Shown: positions 50,353 to 59,106, numbered from the stretch's first letter. The stretch: DNA of 64,000 bases from Acinetobacter sp. A2 (GCF_012371325.1 NZ_JAAZQX010000014.1:1-64000), one strand, 5' to 3'. Numbers and translations are program-made. The notes: generated by a model from the sequence alone, not told the origin.

Positions 50353-50392
50353 AAGGGCTGAGTTTTAAGGAATTCAGTCCTTTTTTATTGGA
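50353..50392 (+). terminator. Terminator of gltBD
   Basis: AAGGGCTGA/TCAGTCCTT stem with one wobble, followed by TTTTTT. Confidence 0.8.
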
Positions 50393-50617
50393 TATTTTAT
50401 CCAGCTCATCTTCATGTGGAATACATTGCCATCTCTGATTCATATAAGGTTTAAGAGCTGAAACTTCAATATCAATTCAATCTGCTGTACAAGGTTATTT
50501 TTTGATGTAAACAGTTTGGTGATTCGCTCGATTAAACAAAATACACAAACAGGTCAGAATTTCACGTTAGAATGAAATCATTTCAAACAAATACAAAGAA
50601 AATTTAGAGGTTAATGT

Positions 50618-51208
50618 ATGAATTTCACAAAAAAAACCATACTCGCAGTGGCTTTAACCAGTACTTTGACTTTAAGCGGCTGTGGCTATAACACCTTACA
50701 AGTGAAAGATGAAGCCGTGACTGCCTCTTGGTCAGAAGTCCAAAACCAATATCAACGCCGTGCTGACTTAGTGCCAAACTTGGTGAATGTGGTCAAAGGC
50801 TATGCCAAGCATGAAGAACAAGTCTTGACTGAAGTCACTCAGGCACGTGCCAATGTCGCAGGCTTAAAAGTGGATAAGTCGGTATTAGAAGACCCTGCGT
50901 TATTCCAGAAATATCAGGAAGCACAGGCGCAAATGACCAGTGCCTTATCACGTTTAATTGCGGTGTCTGAAAATTATCCAGACTTAAAAGCCAATGAGCA
51001 ATTCCGTGATTTACAAGTACAACTAGAAGGCACAGAAAACCGTATTGCCGTGGCGCGTAACCGTTACATCAGCACAGTGCAAGATTTTAACAGCTATGCA
51101 CGTCAATTCCCGCAAGTGATGACCGCCAAAGTGATTGGTATGGACACCAAACCAAACTTCAGTGCCGAACAAAGCGCACAAACAGCACCGAAAGTTTCGT
51201 TTGAATAA
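50618..51208 (+). CDS. LemA family lipoprotein
   Basis: 196 aa. Lipobox LSGC with Cys22, so an anchored lipoprotein rather than the usual membrane-spanning LemA start. The LemA signature follows: SWSEVQNQYQRRADLVPNLV, then a long helical region and ETRIAVARNRY-like ENRIAVARNRY. Function unclear in the family. First gene of a lemA-TPM-TPM operon, a widespread arrangement. Confidence 0.92.
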   Translation: MNFTKKTILAVALTSTLTLSGCGYNTLQVKDEAVTASWSEVQNQYQRRADLVPNLVNVVKGYAKHEEQVLTEVTQARANVAGLKVDKSVLEDPALFQKYQEAQAQMTSALSRLIAVSENYPDLKANEQFRDLQVQLEGTENRIAVARNRYISTVQDFNSYARQFPQVMTAKVIGMDTKPNFSAEQSAQTAPKVSFE

Positions 51209-51227
51209 CGCATAGGAGAATGTCTGG

Positions 51228-52343
51228 ATGCTGCAAATGCACAGCAAGACCCACATGAGTCTAGCGCAGATGCTGCTGCTCATGGCAGTTATGTGTTTCA
51301 GCTGCTTTGCATATAGTGAAGTTGCCACTGCAACTGATGAAACCGCCGAAGCTGTGGTGCTGGGTAAAATTGTGCAGCAACAGCATCCTCAAAATGCCAA
51401 CCCTATCCCAGATCTTGCAAACTCACGCCAGTCTACATCCAGCACTCAGCAAGCACCTGTAGAAACACCTGTTCAGCAACCGCAAATTGCCAATGATATG
51501 GCAGAGGGTGAATCTATCCGTGCTTTGCCGACATTGAATCAGCCCGTAGTAGATCAAGCCAATTTGCTCACTGCTGCAGAAAAACAGCAAATCAGCCAGC
51601 GGATTTTAAATTTACATCAACACGCCAAAGCGCAAATTGGGGTGGTGATTGTACCGACCACAGGGCAGGAAGATATTTTTGATTTTGCTATGCGGGTCGC
51701 AGAACAATGGCAGTTGGGTTCTGCCAAGCAAGATAATGGTGTGTTAATGGCAATTGCAGTCAATGACCGCCGTATTCAAATTTTAACGGGGTATGGTTTA
51801 GAGGGTGTGCTACCCGATATTGTGATCAGTCGGATTATTAACCAACGCATTACGCCATATTTTAAGCAAGCGCAATATGCACAAGGCATTGACGCAGGCT
51901 TGGCAGAAATTGAACGAATTTTAAACCTAGACCCCGAAGTTGCTGCACAGGCGGCGCAAGAACTGAAACAGCGTCAGGAACAAGCTTTGCAAGAACAACA
52001 GGCACGTGAAAAAACCTTGAGCACTGCTTTATTTATTTTAATTGCAGGGGTAATTGGCTCACTGATTGTTGGAAAACGCTTAAGTGCTTCAACCGCTGCC
52101 GTGGCAGGTACAGTGGCAGGTTTGGTCAATGGTGCAGGCTTAATCACCAGTTTAATGATTGGCGCGGGAATTTTCTTTTTACTCATCACTGCCATTGCAC
52201 AGACTATTTTCCAAATTTTCTTGTCCTCTGCAGGGCGTGGAGGCGGACGTGGTGGTGGTTTTGGCGGCGGCGGTTTTGGTGGCGGTGGCTATAGCGGCGG
52301 CGGTGGTGGCTTTGGTGGGGGAGGAGCATCAGGATCATGGTAA
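51228..52343 (+). CDS. TPM domain protein with Gly-rich C-terminus (YgcG-like)
   Basis: 371 aa. Signal peptide (about 1-33), low-complexity Gln/Pro linker, TPM domain (about 105-225; VVDQANLLT, DNGVLMAIAVNDRRIQI, GYGLEGVLPD), helical stretch with two hydrophobic segments, and a poly-Gly/Ser tail. TPM domains include phosphatases and photosystem II repair proteins; in this operon type they are implicated in envelope homeostasis. AGGAG precedes the ATG. Confidence 0.9.
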   Translation: MLQMHSKTHMSLAQMLLLMAVMCFSCFAYSEVATATDETAEAVVLGKIVQQQHPQNANPIPDLANSRQSTSSTQQAPVETPVQQPQIANDMAEGESIRALPTLNQPVVDQANLLTAAEKQQISQRILNLHQHAKAQIGVVIVPTTGQEDIFDFAMRVAEQWQLGSAKQDNGVLMAIAVNDRRIQILTGYGLEGVLPDIVISRIINQRITPYFKQAQYAQGIDAGLAEIERILNLDPEVAAQAAQELKQRQEQALQEQQAREKTLSTALFILIAGVIGSLIVGKRLSASTAAVAGTVAGLVNGAGLITSLMIGAGIFFLLITAIAQTIFQIFLSSAGRGGGRGGGFGGGGFGGGGYSGGGGGFGGGGASGSW

Positions 52344-52897
52344 CCAAAACAGATACAACAGAAATTATTACTCAACCGAAAATTGACATTGAAGCGCGTC
52401 CGAGTGTAAAGCGTTGGCTGAAGCATTTCTTTTATTTACCTGCCACCAAACGTTTTTTTAATGCGCAGGATCAACATGCCATTGCAGAAGCAGTGACTGC
52501 CGCCGAGCATGGGCATGTGGGTGAAATTCAGGTGGTGATTGAAGGCTGTTTACCCTCGCGTTTGGCGTATGCGGTAGATACGCATACCCGCGCGCGCCAA
52601 TTATTTGCAGAATTGGGTGTTTGGGATACTGAACTGAACAGCGGGATTTTGCTGTACCTGAATTTGTGTGAGCGTAAAGTGGAAATTGTCATAGACCGTG
52701 GCATTAAAAGCGCGACCATGCAACAGGTGTGGGATGAAGTCTGTGCGCATATAGTGCAGGGTTTGGCACAGCAACAATATCGGCAAGCTGTAATCACAGG
52801 TGTGCAAGAAATTGGTGAAATTTTGGATGTATTTTATGACCGCCAGTTGCTCGATCAGCAAAATGAATTGAGCAATGCGCCGATTATTTTGGGATGA
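52337..52897 (+). CDS. TPM domain protein, soluble
   Basis: 186 aa, overlapping the preceding gene by 7 nt. A second, divergent TPM domain without a signal peptide: ITA-like EAVTAAEHGHVGEIQVVIEG, ELNSGILLYLNLCERKVEIVIDRGI. Probably acts on the cytoplasmic face. Third gene of the lemA operon. Confidence 0.85.
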   Translation: MVTKTDTTEIITQPKIDIEARPSVKRWLKHFFYLPATKRFFNAQDQHAIAEAVTAAEHGHVGEIQVVIEGCLPSRLAYAVDTHTRARQLFAELGVWDTELNSGILLYLNLCERKVEIVIDRGIKSATMQQVWDEVCAHIVQGLAQQQYRQAVITGVQEIGEILDVFYDRQLLDQQNELSNAPIILG

Positions 52898-52933
52898 GGG
52901 TTGTTGGTGTTTTTCTCTTTTTTTAATCCTTTT

Positions 52934-52975
52934 CTTGAGCACAAATTTAAGCACGGCTTTAAGTTTGTGCGCAAG
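52934..52975. other. Long imperfect hairpin after the TPM operon
   Basis: Arms of about 17 nt with two or three mismatches (CTTGAGCACAAA... with TTTGTGCGCAAG). It may stop or stabilise the lemA operon transcript; no strong T-run. Confidence 0.5.
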
Positions 52976-52990
52976 AAAGAGAATGCAACG

Positions 52991-53036
52991 AGGGTTCCTC
53001 TCTTTTCTAAAGAGAGGCTAGGAGAGATTTTTTAAA
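52991..53036 (-). repeat. Palindromic repeat copy A
   Basis: Core CCTCTCTTT/AAAGAGAGG hairpin (52997-53005 with 53009-53017) plus a GGAGAGATTT arm. Reverse complement of this unit recurs at 58279-58312, on the far side of the pilin cassette. The rest of 53037-53347 is AT-rich with no gene. Confidence 0.65.
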
Positions 53037-53347
53037 CATGGGTGGTTTTCACTACATTTGACTTACTTTTTCAAAAAGGGAAACCACATCAGCACAAAAG
53101 ATAATCACCGCACACAAGCTAAATTTGCTGAAATTTAGATCAAAAATACAAATAGATGTGTGATAGGTTTATTTTAAAATTATAAAACGTGACTCATAGC
53201 TCTAAAATTGACAAAATTTGTTAAATTTACAATTTCCACCTGACAATATTTGTCACTTTTTAACAAAAATACACAGTCGAATTAAAAGTTCTAAATTTTT
53301 TATGTGTAAGATGCTGTTTTTTTATGAGAATTATCTATAATAAAAGT

Positions 53348-53363
53348 TGGCACGTTTAGTGCT
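53348..53363 (+). promoter_or_regulatory. Sigma-54 promoter of pilA
   Basis: TGGCAC-G-N4-GTGCT: GG at 53349-53350 and GC at 53361-53362 with the exact -24/-12 spacing. Expected to need RpoN and the PilSR system, as known for pilA in Pseudomonas. About 60 nt before the ATG. Confidence 0.88.
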
Positions 53364-53422
53364 AAGATTAAAATAGCTTACAAAGCTTATAAAAAATTAA
53401 CAAAACATTTGTGGAGAATGTT

Positions 53423-53980
53423 ATGAAAACTGCTCAAAAGGGTTTCACCCTAATCGAATTAATGATCGTTGTAGCGATTATTGGTATTTTGGCTGCGGTA
53501 GCGCTACCTGCTTATCAAGACTATACAGTTCGTGCAAAAGTTTCTGAAGCTATTTTAGCTGGTTCATCTTGTCGAACAGCAGTAACAGAAGCTGTGGATT
53601 CTGGAGTGCTACCTGCTGCTGGTGGGTGGGGCTGTGAGCAAAATATTAATAATACTGGTGTAATTAATGCAAGTGGTGATCCAGCAACAAAATATGTTCA
53701 AGGTGTTACTGTCTCTAGTGCAAATGCTACAGTTGGTCAAATTTCAGTATTACTAACTAATAGTTCAGAGTTAAAGGGTGCAGCTACAAAAACAATTCTT
53801 ATGACACCTATTGCTGCTGATGGTGAGCCTTTAAGTACTAAGACAGTTTCAAAAGCAGGTGGAAATGTTAATATTCAGGCATCACAAGCAACCATTAAAT
53901 CTTGGGAATGTGGTTTTGCTGCAGCAGATGCTCCAGCTTTGTCTAAATACTTACCAGCTTCTTGTCGTAATCAACAATAA
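53423..53980 (+). CDS. pilA: Type IV major pilin PilA
   Basis: 185 aa; the ATG at 53423 has GGAG 7 nt upstream. Class III leader MKTAQKG cleaved before [16 protein letters not shown] by PilD, with Glu5 of the mature pilin. The globular domain has four Cys; the last two (SWECG and PASC) fit the C-terminal disulfide loop. The protein ends in RNQQ, not the C-terminal Ser used by TfpO in some Acinetobacter and Pseudomonas pilins. Mature domain is Ala/Thr/Ser-rich. Confidence 0.93.
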   Translation: MKTAQKGFTLIELMIVVAIIGILAAVALPAYQDYTVRAKVSEAILAGSSCRTAVTEAVDSGVLPAAGGWGCEQNINNTGVINASGDPATKYVQGVTVSSANATVGQISVLLTNSSELKGAATKTILMTPIAADGEPLSTKTVSKAGGNVNIQASQATIKSWECGFAAADAPALSKYLPASCRNQQ

Positions 53981-53990
53981 TTTCTTTATA

Positions 53991-54020
53991 TGGAAAAGCT
54001 GATTTAGGTCAGCTTTTCCA
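53991..54020 (+). terminator. 12-bp hairpin between pilA and tfpO
   Basis: Perfect stem (53991-54002 with 54009-54020), 6-nt loop, no T-run, ending 8 nt before the tfpO ATG. Likely attenuator/stabiliser that keeps pilin expression far above the downstream genes and may block the tfpO ribosome binding site. Confidence 0.75.
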
Positions 54021-54028
54021 TAATTACA

Positions 54029-55687
54029 ATGATATTTATAATTTTTATTAGTTTAATTTGTTTGGGAGCACCTTATTTTGTAGGTATATCTCCTTACCCG
54101 TGGACATCTTCTTTACAAGATTTACTAAGTTTTTTAGGACTTATATTATTTGTTATTTTGTATTATAAAAAGCAGTTTAAGATTCCAAAATTAGCTATTC
54201 CAATTTTTTTTATCTGTTTAATTCCATTTATACAATTTTTATTCAATCAGATTTATTACTTTTCTACTGCTTTTTTTAGTTTCTGTTTTTTATTTGGTTT
54301 TCTGGTTTCTCTTCTTTATGGTTATAACAGTCATCACTTGGCTGATAAAAATAAAATTATTCAATATATTGCATATTTTTTTACGCTTATTGGTTTGATC
54401 AGTAGTCTATTCGCCATTGCGCAATGGCTCCAAATCTATCATCCCTACATTTTAAATTTAGCTCATAATCGACCTTATGCAAACTTAGGACAGCCGAACC
54501 ATTTAGCAACACTTTTAATGATGAGTATTTGTAGTGTTGTATTTTTATATGATCGTTATGGATATAAATGGTTTTTATGTGTGCCTTTGCTTATTTTAGA
54601 GATTCATGCACTTAGCCTGACACAGTCGAGAACGACATGGGTTGTTATCATTCTCTTAATCATTGTGTATGTATTCAAAAAAGTAAATTTTGAAAGAAGA
54701 TCAACAGTAAATCTCATTTATTTAGCTCTTGTATTGTATGTACTTCTTTTTACCTTTAATACTGAAATTGCTGAATACTTAAAATTAGTTGCACCGATTC
54801 CTTTAGAAGATCGCATCAATGGTGGTTTTGCTCGTATAGAAATGTGGAAGCATATGTACTATGCAATTATGCAACATCCTTGGTTTGGTTATGGATGGTA
54901 TCAAACTACTATCGCTCAACTAGAGGGTGTACTGATATTTAAAAATGAAGGTAATGCAACAAGTGCACACAATATTATTATTGATTTAATACTATGGGTA
55001 GGCATTCCATTCGGTATTCTTTTGATTTTTTATAGTTTGTACTTAATCAAGGTGATTATTTGTAATATTAAAACATTAGCTGAACTTTATATTTTTATGA
55101 TGCTACTATGTATATTGGTGCATGCTCAGCTTGAATATCCATTATATTATAGTTATTTTTTATTCCCTTTAGGTTTTTTTATTGGAATATTATTGATAGA
55201 TTGTAAGAGTAAGAGCGTCTCAATAAATGAAAAATTAAAGCAAGTTACATTTTTATTTTCAATTATATTTTATGCCTTGATATTTCAACAATATGATCAA
55301 TGGTTGACGAACTTTGGCTATGTATCTGGTATGGAAAATACAGGTGAATCACAACATAAAAAATCAATTGTTTTTTCTCAATTTGCAGACCGAGCTGAGT
55401 TTATTATTGCAAAAATTGATAAGCGGTATGCAGAAGATGAATTAAAGGTATTTGAGTATTACGTGGTTAGCCAACCGAGCTACTATAATTTATTTAAAAT
55501 GGCACAAATATTCTACTTTAATGAGAATTTTGAGAAGGCAAATCATTATTTTGAGGTGTCAAATGCCTTGTATAATAAAAATGCTTTATTTGAAGATTTA
55601 TCTAAAATTCCTACAAAAAATAGCAATGATATTGCATCACTATTTTTAAAAAATCAAGATGATCTATCAGCCCCAAATGTGAAGTAA
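54029..55687 (+). CDS. Pilin-type O-oligosaccharyltransferase (TfpO-like, Wzy_C family)
   Basis: 552-aa membrane protein with about 12 transmembrane helices and the O-antigen-ligase/Wzy_C core: RPYANLGQPNHLATLL, TQSRTTW, PWFGYGWYQT, SAHNIIIDLILW and HAQLEYPLYYSYFL. Such enzymes transfer a lipid-linked glycan to pilin in the periplasm. Position directly after pilA points to pilin as substrate. Strikingly AT-rich by eye, unlike the paralogue 2.5 kb downstream. No ribosome binding site is visible before the ATG. Confidence 0.85.
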   Translation: MIFIIFISLICLGAPYFVGISPYPWTSSLQDLLSFLGLILFVILYYKKQFKIPKLAIPIFFICLIPFIQFLFNQIYYFSTAFFSFCFLFGFLVSLLYGYNSHHLADKNKIIQYIAYFFTLIGLISSLFAIAQWLQIYHPYILNLAHNRPYANLGQPNHLATLLMMSICSVVFLYDRYGYKWFLCVPLLILEIHALSLTQSRTTWVVIILLIIVYVFKKVNFERRSTVNLIYLALVLYVLLFTFNTEIAEYLKLVAPIPLEDRINGGFARIEMWKHMYYAIMQHPWFGYGWYQTTIAQLEGVLIFKNEGNATSAHNIIIDLILWVGIPFGILLIFYSLYLIKVIICNIKTLAELYIFMMLLCILVHAQLEYPLYYSYFLFPLGFFIGILLIDCKSKSVSINEKLKQVTFLFSIIFYALIFQQYDQWLTNFGYVSGMENTGESQHKKSIVFSQFADRAEFIIAKIDKRYAEDELKVFEYYVVSQPSYYNLFKMAQIFYFNENFEKANHYFEVSNALYNKNALFEDLSKIPTKNSNDIASLFLKNQDDLSAPNVK

Positions 55688-55693
55688 TTGGTT

Positions 55694-56428
55694 ATGACAA
55701 AGCGTATACATTTTTTTATCAAGCATCTAACGTTGTCCTTTATCGTTGCTCTGGTGTTGCTTGGACTCATTTTTTATTGTTGGTATCCTACACCACTTGC
55801 AAAAACTGTTGGTGTAACTCATATCATTTTAATGTTATTTGCTATTGATATTATTATTGGTCCATTACTTGGGTTGCTTGTCTATAAAGAACATAAAAAA
55901 ACCTTAAAATTTGATTTGTCGGTCATTATTTTGATTCAAATCTCGGCTTTGATGTATGGTGTTTATAGTTTGGAGCAAGGTCGTCCTGCATGGCTAGTCT
56001 ATAATGTGGATCGTTTTGAATTAGTACGAAAGAATGACATTATTTTAGTAAATATTGATCAAGCCCAGCCTCGATTTCAACAGGTGTCATCGGTTGGTCC
56101 AAAATTTGCTGCAGTAAAATTGGCAGTTAGTGCACAACAACGTCAAGATGATATGTTTACTGAAGTATTAGGTGGAATCTCTCTTGCTCAGCAGCCTGAG
56201 CGTTATATAGAACTCACGCAAGCCAAAACCCAAATCCAACAACGCGCATTACCACTGAAGGAATTAGAACAGTACAACTCAAAAGCAGACGTTGAAAAAG
56301 CTTTAGCAAAATATCCAAAGGCTGACGCGTGGCTACCTTTAAAAGCTAATGTGGTAGATATGGTGGTTTTAGTCAATAAAGAATCTGCATCTATCATCAA
56401 AATAGTAGACCTAAGACCGTGGAAATAA
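55694..56428 (+). CDS. TfpX/TfpZ family type IV pilin accessory protein
   Basis: 244 aa. Four hydrophobic segments in the first ~100 residues (WYPTPLAKTVGV, DIIIGPLLGLLVYK, SLEQGRPAWLVYNVDRFE are recognisable TfpZ-like runs), then a soluble periplasmic-type domain. In Pseudomonas, TfpX/TfpZ proteins accompany particular pilin alleles and aid their assembly. ATG at 55694 preferred over the TTG two codons earlier; 6 nt after tfpO. Confidence 0.82.
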   Translation: MTKRIHFFIKHLTLSFIVALVLLGLIFYCWYPTPLAKTVGVTHIILMLFAIDIIIGPLLGLLVYKEHKKTLKFDLSVIILIQISALMYGVYSLEQGRPAWLVYNVDRFELVRKNDIILVNIDQAQPRFQQVSSVGPKFAAVKLAVSAQQRQDDMFTEVLGGISLAQQPERYIELTQAKTQIQQRALPLKELEQYNSKADVEKALAKYPKADAWLPLKANVVDMVVLVNKESASIIKIVDLRPWK

Positions 56429-56443
56429 TTTCTTAAGTTAAAA

Positions 56444-56467
56444 ATGGGGAATTTAAGTATTCCCCAT
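56444..56467. other. Hairpin after tfpZ
   Basis: Perfect 9-bp ATGGGGAAT/ATTCCCCAT stem with a 6-nt loop; no T-run. May partly end the pilin cassette transcript. Confidence 0.5.
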
Positions 56468-56580
56468 GCGATCATCCCATTTTAAGACTGGCAGAATTCC
56501 AATCAAACTTGCCACACAAAGCACTATCATCTTGCCTAAAAAAATATAAGATAGAGCCAGTTTTTTGGTCTATTTTTCTT

Positions 56581-58212
56581 ATGAAATCTGCATTGCTATT
56601 TTTGGCTGCCATCCTCATCTCCCTTGCATGGCTTTTGCCCATTCACTACCGCCCATGGGTCACCTATACAGGTGAACTCTACGCATTTTTTGCCCTGTTT
56701 GCCCTTGCAGCCTGCCTTTTAAAAGAAAAATTACAGATACCTGAAATCAGCCTGCCATTACTAGCACTGTGTAGTGTTCCACTTATTCAGTGGGGCTTTG
56801 GCTTGGTCTACTTCTTTGACAAAGCTCTGCTCAGCAGCGTGTACATCTTCAGTTTTTGGTTAGCAATCATTTTTGGCTATAACCTCACTCAAAACAGCAT
56901 CGAACGTGAACGCATCTTTACAGGCCTTAGTTATGTGCTGCTTGGCGTGGGAAGTATTACCGCACTCATGGCCATTTGCCAGTGGCTCACACTCGATCAA
57001 TACCTGCCAATGATGGTGGATATAAAAATTGGACAGCGCCCTTATGCCAACTTCGCCCAACCCAATAACATGGCGACCTTTTTGGTGATGTCACTCATGG
57101 CATGCCTATATTTATACGAAAAACAAAAACTTAAAACCGTGTGGATTGTGATTGCTGCTGCCATGATTTTGGTCGGTGTGGTACTGAGTCAATCGCGGAC
57201 TTCATGGTTGGCGTCGCTGTGTCTCTTGACCTATTTGAGCTATCAACAATACCGTGGCGTGATGCGGATTAAATGTCGCTATAGCTTGCTGTGGTTTGCC
57301 GCATTTATCGGGCTGATTTTTATCGCACCTGCTTTTAGTCAAATGCTCTCACAAAGTGCAGACCTTTCGGTGCAATCTCGTGACGTGGTACAGCGCGCCA
57401 CAGGTGATATGTCACGCTTGGCAATTTGGCAGCAAATGCTCGCTGCGATTGAGCATCAACCGTGGTGGGGCTACGGTTGGCATCAAACCAGTGTGGCGTA
57501 TGTCACGATTAGCGAATTTGTCCAAGGCCCTGTGTGGATTCGCAGCGCACACAATTTTATTTTGGACTTTTTACTCTGGAATGGGGTGTTACTAGGCGTA
57601 CCATTTTTGGCGTATCTTGGTTATTGGGGCTACCAGTTGCATAAATATACCCAATCGGTGGAATCGGTTGTGGGGATTTTAATGGTCGGTGCATTTAGCG
57701 TACATGCCATGCTGGAGTTTCCGCAAAATTATGCCTACTTCCTGCTGCCTGCAGGTTTTATCATCGGTATGATTCAGTCACAGCGCGTTGTGAAAGGTCT
57801 TACTTTATCTCCACTATATTTGCGCAGCACTTTTGTGGTGGGTGCATTGTTACTAGTGCTGATTTATCGTGATTATGAAGTGATGGTGCCAAAACTAAAT
57901 CAGTCGGTGCGCTATGAACACACACCTGAAAAAATCACCCATCAAGATCGTATTTTGGTACTCGAAGAATTTAACCGCCGCATTGCGTGGATTCGATTAA
58001 ATCCGTATAGCCTACAAACGCCTGAACAATTGCAGGACATTCATGAAATTGTGTTGAATTATCCAACCCGCTACGATTTATTGAAATATGCACGCGTATT
58101 AGCATTTAACGGTTATGAAGCAGAAGCCAAAAAGCAATTATGGTTGTTAAGCACTTTGTGGCAGGTCAATGTAGATTATGCGACTTTATTGGATGAGGCA
58201 AAGCCGCGCTGA
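56581..58212 (+). CDS. General O-oligosaccharyltransferase (PglL-like, Wzy_C family)
   Basis: 543 aa from the ATG at 56581, where the first transmembrane helix follows at once; a longer frame from 56509 adds 24 residues with no family look. Same motifs as TfpO: QRPYANFAQPNNMATFL, SQSRTSWL, PWWGYGWHQT, SAHNFILDFLLW, HAMLEFPQNYAYFLLP. In Acinetobacter the second such enzyme glycosylates many envelope proteins. Base composition is much less AT-rich than tfpO. No good ribosome binding site. Confidence 0.85.
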   Translation: MKSALLFLAAILISLAWLLPIHYRPWVTYTGELYAFFALFALAACLLKEKLQIPEISLPLLALCSVPLIQWGFGLVYFFDKALLSSVYIFSFWLAIIFGYNLTQNSIERERIFTGLSYVLLGVGSITALMAICQWLTLDQYLPMMVDIKIGQRPYANFAQPNNMATFLVMSLMACLYLYEKQKLKTVWIVIAAAMILVGVVLSQSRTSWLASLCLLTYLSYQQYRGVMRIKCRYSLLWFAAFIGLIFIAPAFSQMLSQSADLSVQSRDVVQRATGDMSRLAIWQQMLAAIEHQPWWGYGWHQTSVAYVTISEFVQGPVWIRSAHNFILDFLLWNGVLLGVPFLAYLGYWGYQLHKYTQSVESVVGILMVGAFSVHAMLEFPQNYAYFLLPAGFIIGMIQSQRVVKGLTLSPLYLRSTFVVGALLLVLIYRDYEVMVPKLNQSVRYEHTPEKITHQDRILVLEEFNRRIAWIRLNPYSLQTPEQLQDIHEIVLNYPTRYDLLKYARVLAFNGYEAEAKKQLWLLSTLWQVNVDYATLLDEAKPR

Positions 58213-58278
58213 TTTGTGTAGCGCAAGGAGGGGGATTTGAAAATAGTGAGCCAAATATGGTGAAAATTTTCAATGTTG

Positions 58279-58312
58279 AAAATCTCTCCCAACTTCTCTT
58301 TAAAAAGAGAGG
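58279..58312 (+). repeat. Palindromic repeat copy B
   Basis: Starts AAATCTCTCC, then TCTCTTTA and AAAAGAGAGG, matching the reverse complement of 52991-53036 at about 31 of 34 positions with one gap. Lies 70 nt after pglL. Confidence 0.65.
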
Positions 58313-58360
58313 GGGTATTCATTATAAAATTGATTTCATGTGCGAAAATTTAAAGAAATG

Positions 58361-58376
58361 CTGAACTTTTGTTCAG
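58361..58376. promoter_or_regulatory. Candidate parDE operator
   Basis: Perfect palindrome CTGAAC-TTTT-GTTCAG overlapping a weak -35; a TAGAAT -10 follows at 58393-58398. Placement fits autorepression by ParD. Confidence 0.5.
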
Positions 58377-58430
58377 ATAAAGGGAGTTGTGTTAGAATTG
58401 TATGATCTATTCAAACAATAAGGCATGCTG

Positions 58431-58673
58431 ATGGCGAGAACTACAAGTGTAACAATTGGCCCACAACTCGATAACTTTGTGAGCAAACTGATTGAATCTG
58501 GACGTTATGGTTCAACCAGTGAAGTGATGCGATCTGCACTAAGATTATTGGAGCAGCAAGAAAATCAAACTGCAGCTTTAAAGCAAGCGATTGAAGCAGG
58601 TGAGAACAGTGGAGAAAGTACACTTAGCCTAAAAGATATTGCGGCTCAAGTGAAGCAGAAGCATCGTGTATAA
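58431..58673 (+). CDS. parD: ParD-type antitoxin (ribbon-helix-helix)
   Basis: 80 aa. MARTTSVTIGPQLDNFV is the RHH beta-strand, then ESGRYGSTSEVMRSALRLLE, the ParD/CopG helix pair; the C-terminal half binds the toxin. AAGG lies 7 nt before the ATG at 58431. Intact, unlike its toxin gene, which it overlaps by 8 nt. Confidence 0.9.
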   Translation: MARTTSVTIGPQLDNFVSKLIESGRYGSTSEVMRSALRLLEQQENQTAALKQAIEAGENSGESTLSLKDIAAQVKQKHRV

Positions 58674-58960
58674 GCTATCAAATTTAGCTGTCGACGACTT
58701 CACTGCTATTTATGAATACACCTTACTTAATTTTTGGTGTAGCTCAAGCTGACCAATACACGCAACATTTGGAAAATACCTTTCATTTGTTAGTGAGTTC
58801 ACCGCTGATTGGTTATGCATGTGTAGATATTGGCGAGGGAATACGCCGTCACGATCATCATCAACATGCTATTTTTTATAAAAAACAGGATTATGGAATT
58901 TTTATTATTCGGATATTGCATCAACAGATGCAACCCATGAAACATTTTTTTGCGTTATAA
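58666..58960 (+). pseudogene. parE: ParE-type toxin gene, frameshifted
   Basis: Reading from the GTG at 58666 gives MYKLSNLAVDDFTAIYEYTLLNF, then WCSSS and a stop. Dropping one T from the run 58731-58735 restores GVAQADQYTQHLE through IIRILHQQMQPMKHF to the stop at 58960, a ~97-aa ParE/RelE-fold gyrase-type toxin. The downstream part is an open frame from ATG 58712 but lacks the N-terminal helix. Either a true inactivating insertion or a base-calling error. Confidence 0.85.
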
Positions 58961-59080
58961 ATACTTTTTTATAAATCCAAGAATTTAAAATGCGCATAAG
59001 TAAAATATATTGATATTGAGAGCTTCTTCATTAGAGATAGGCAAGATACTGAATTTTAGGTAAAGTGCTTCTCTAAAAAC

Positions 59081-59106
59081 AAAAGACTGGAAAACCAGTC
59101 TTTTGA
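59081..59106 (-). terminator. Terminator of bfr
   Basis: Perfect 10-bp AAAAGACTGG/CCAGTCTTTT stem with an AAAA loop, just past the bfr stop on the minus strand. Confidence 0.88.

Noticed and set aside
56509-56580. Longer N-terminus for the pglL-like protein
   Set aside because: The 24 extra residues are hydrophilic and Lys-rich without a ribosome binding site; the ATG at 56581 leads straight into the first membrane helix.
58731-58735. Programmed frameshift in parE
   Set aside because: No classic slippery heptamer or downstream structure is evident, and the shift needed is +1 past a short T-run; mutation or sequencing error is simpler.
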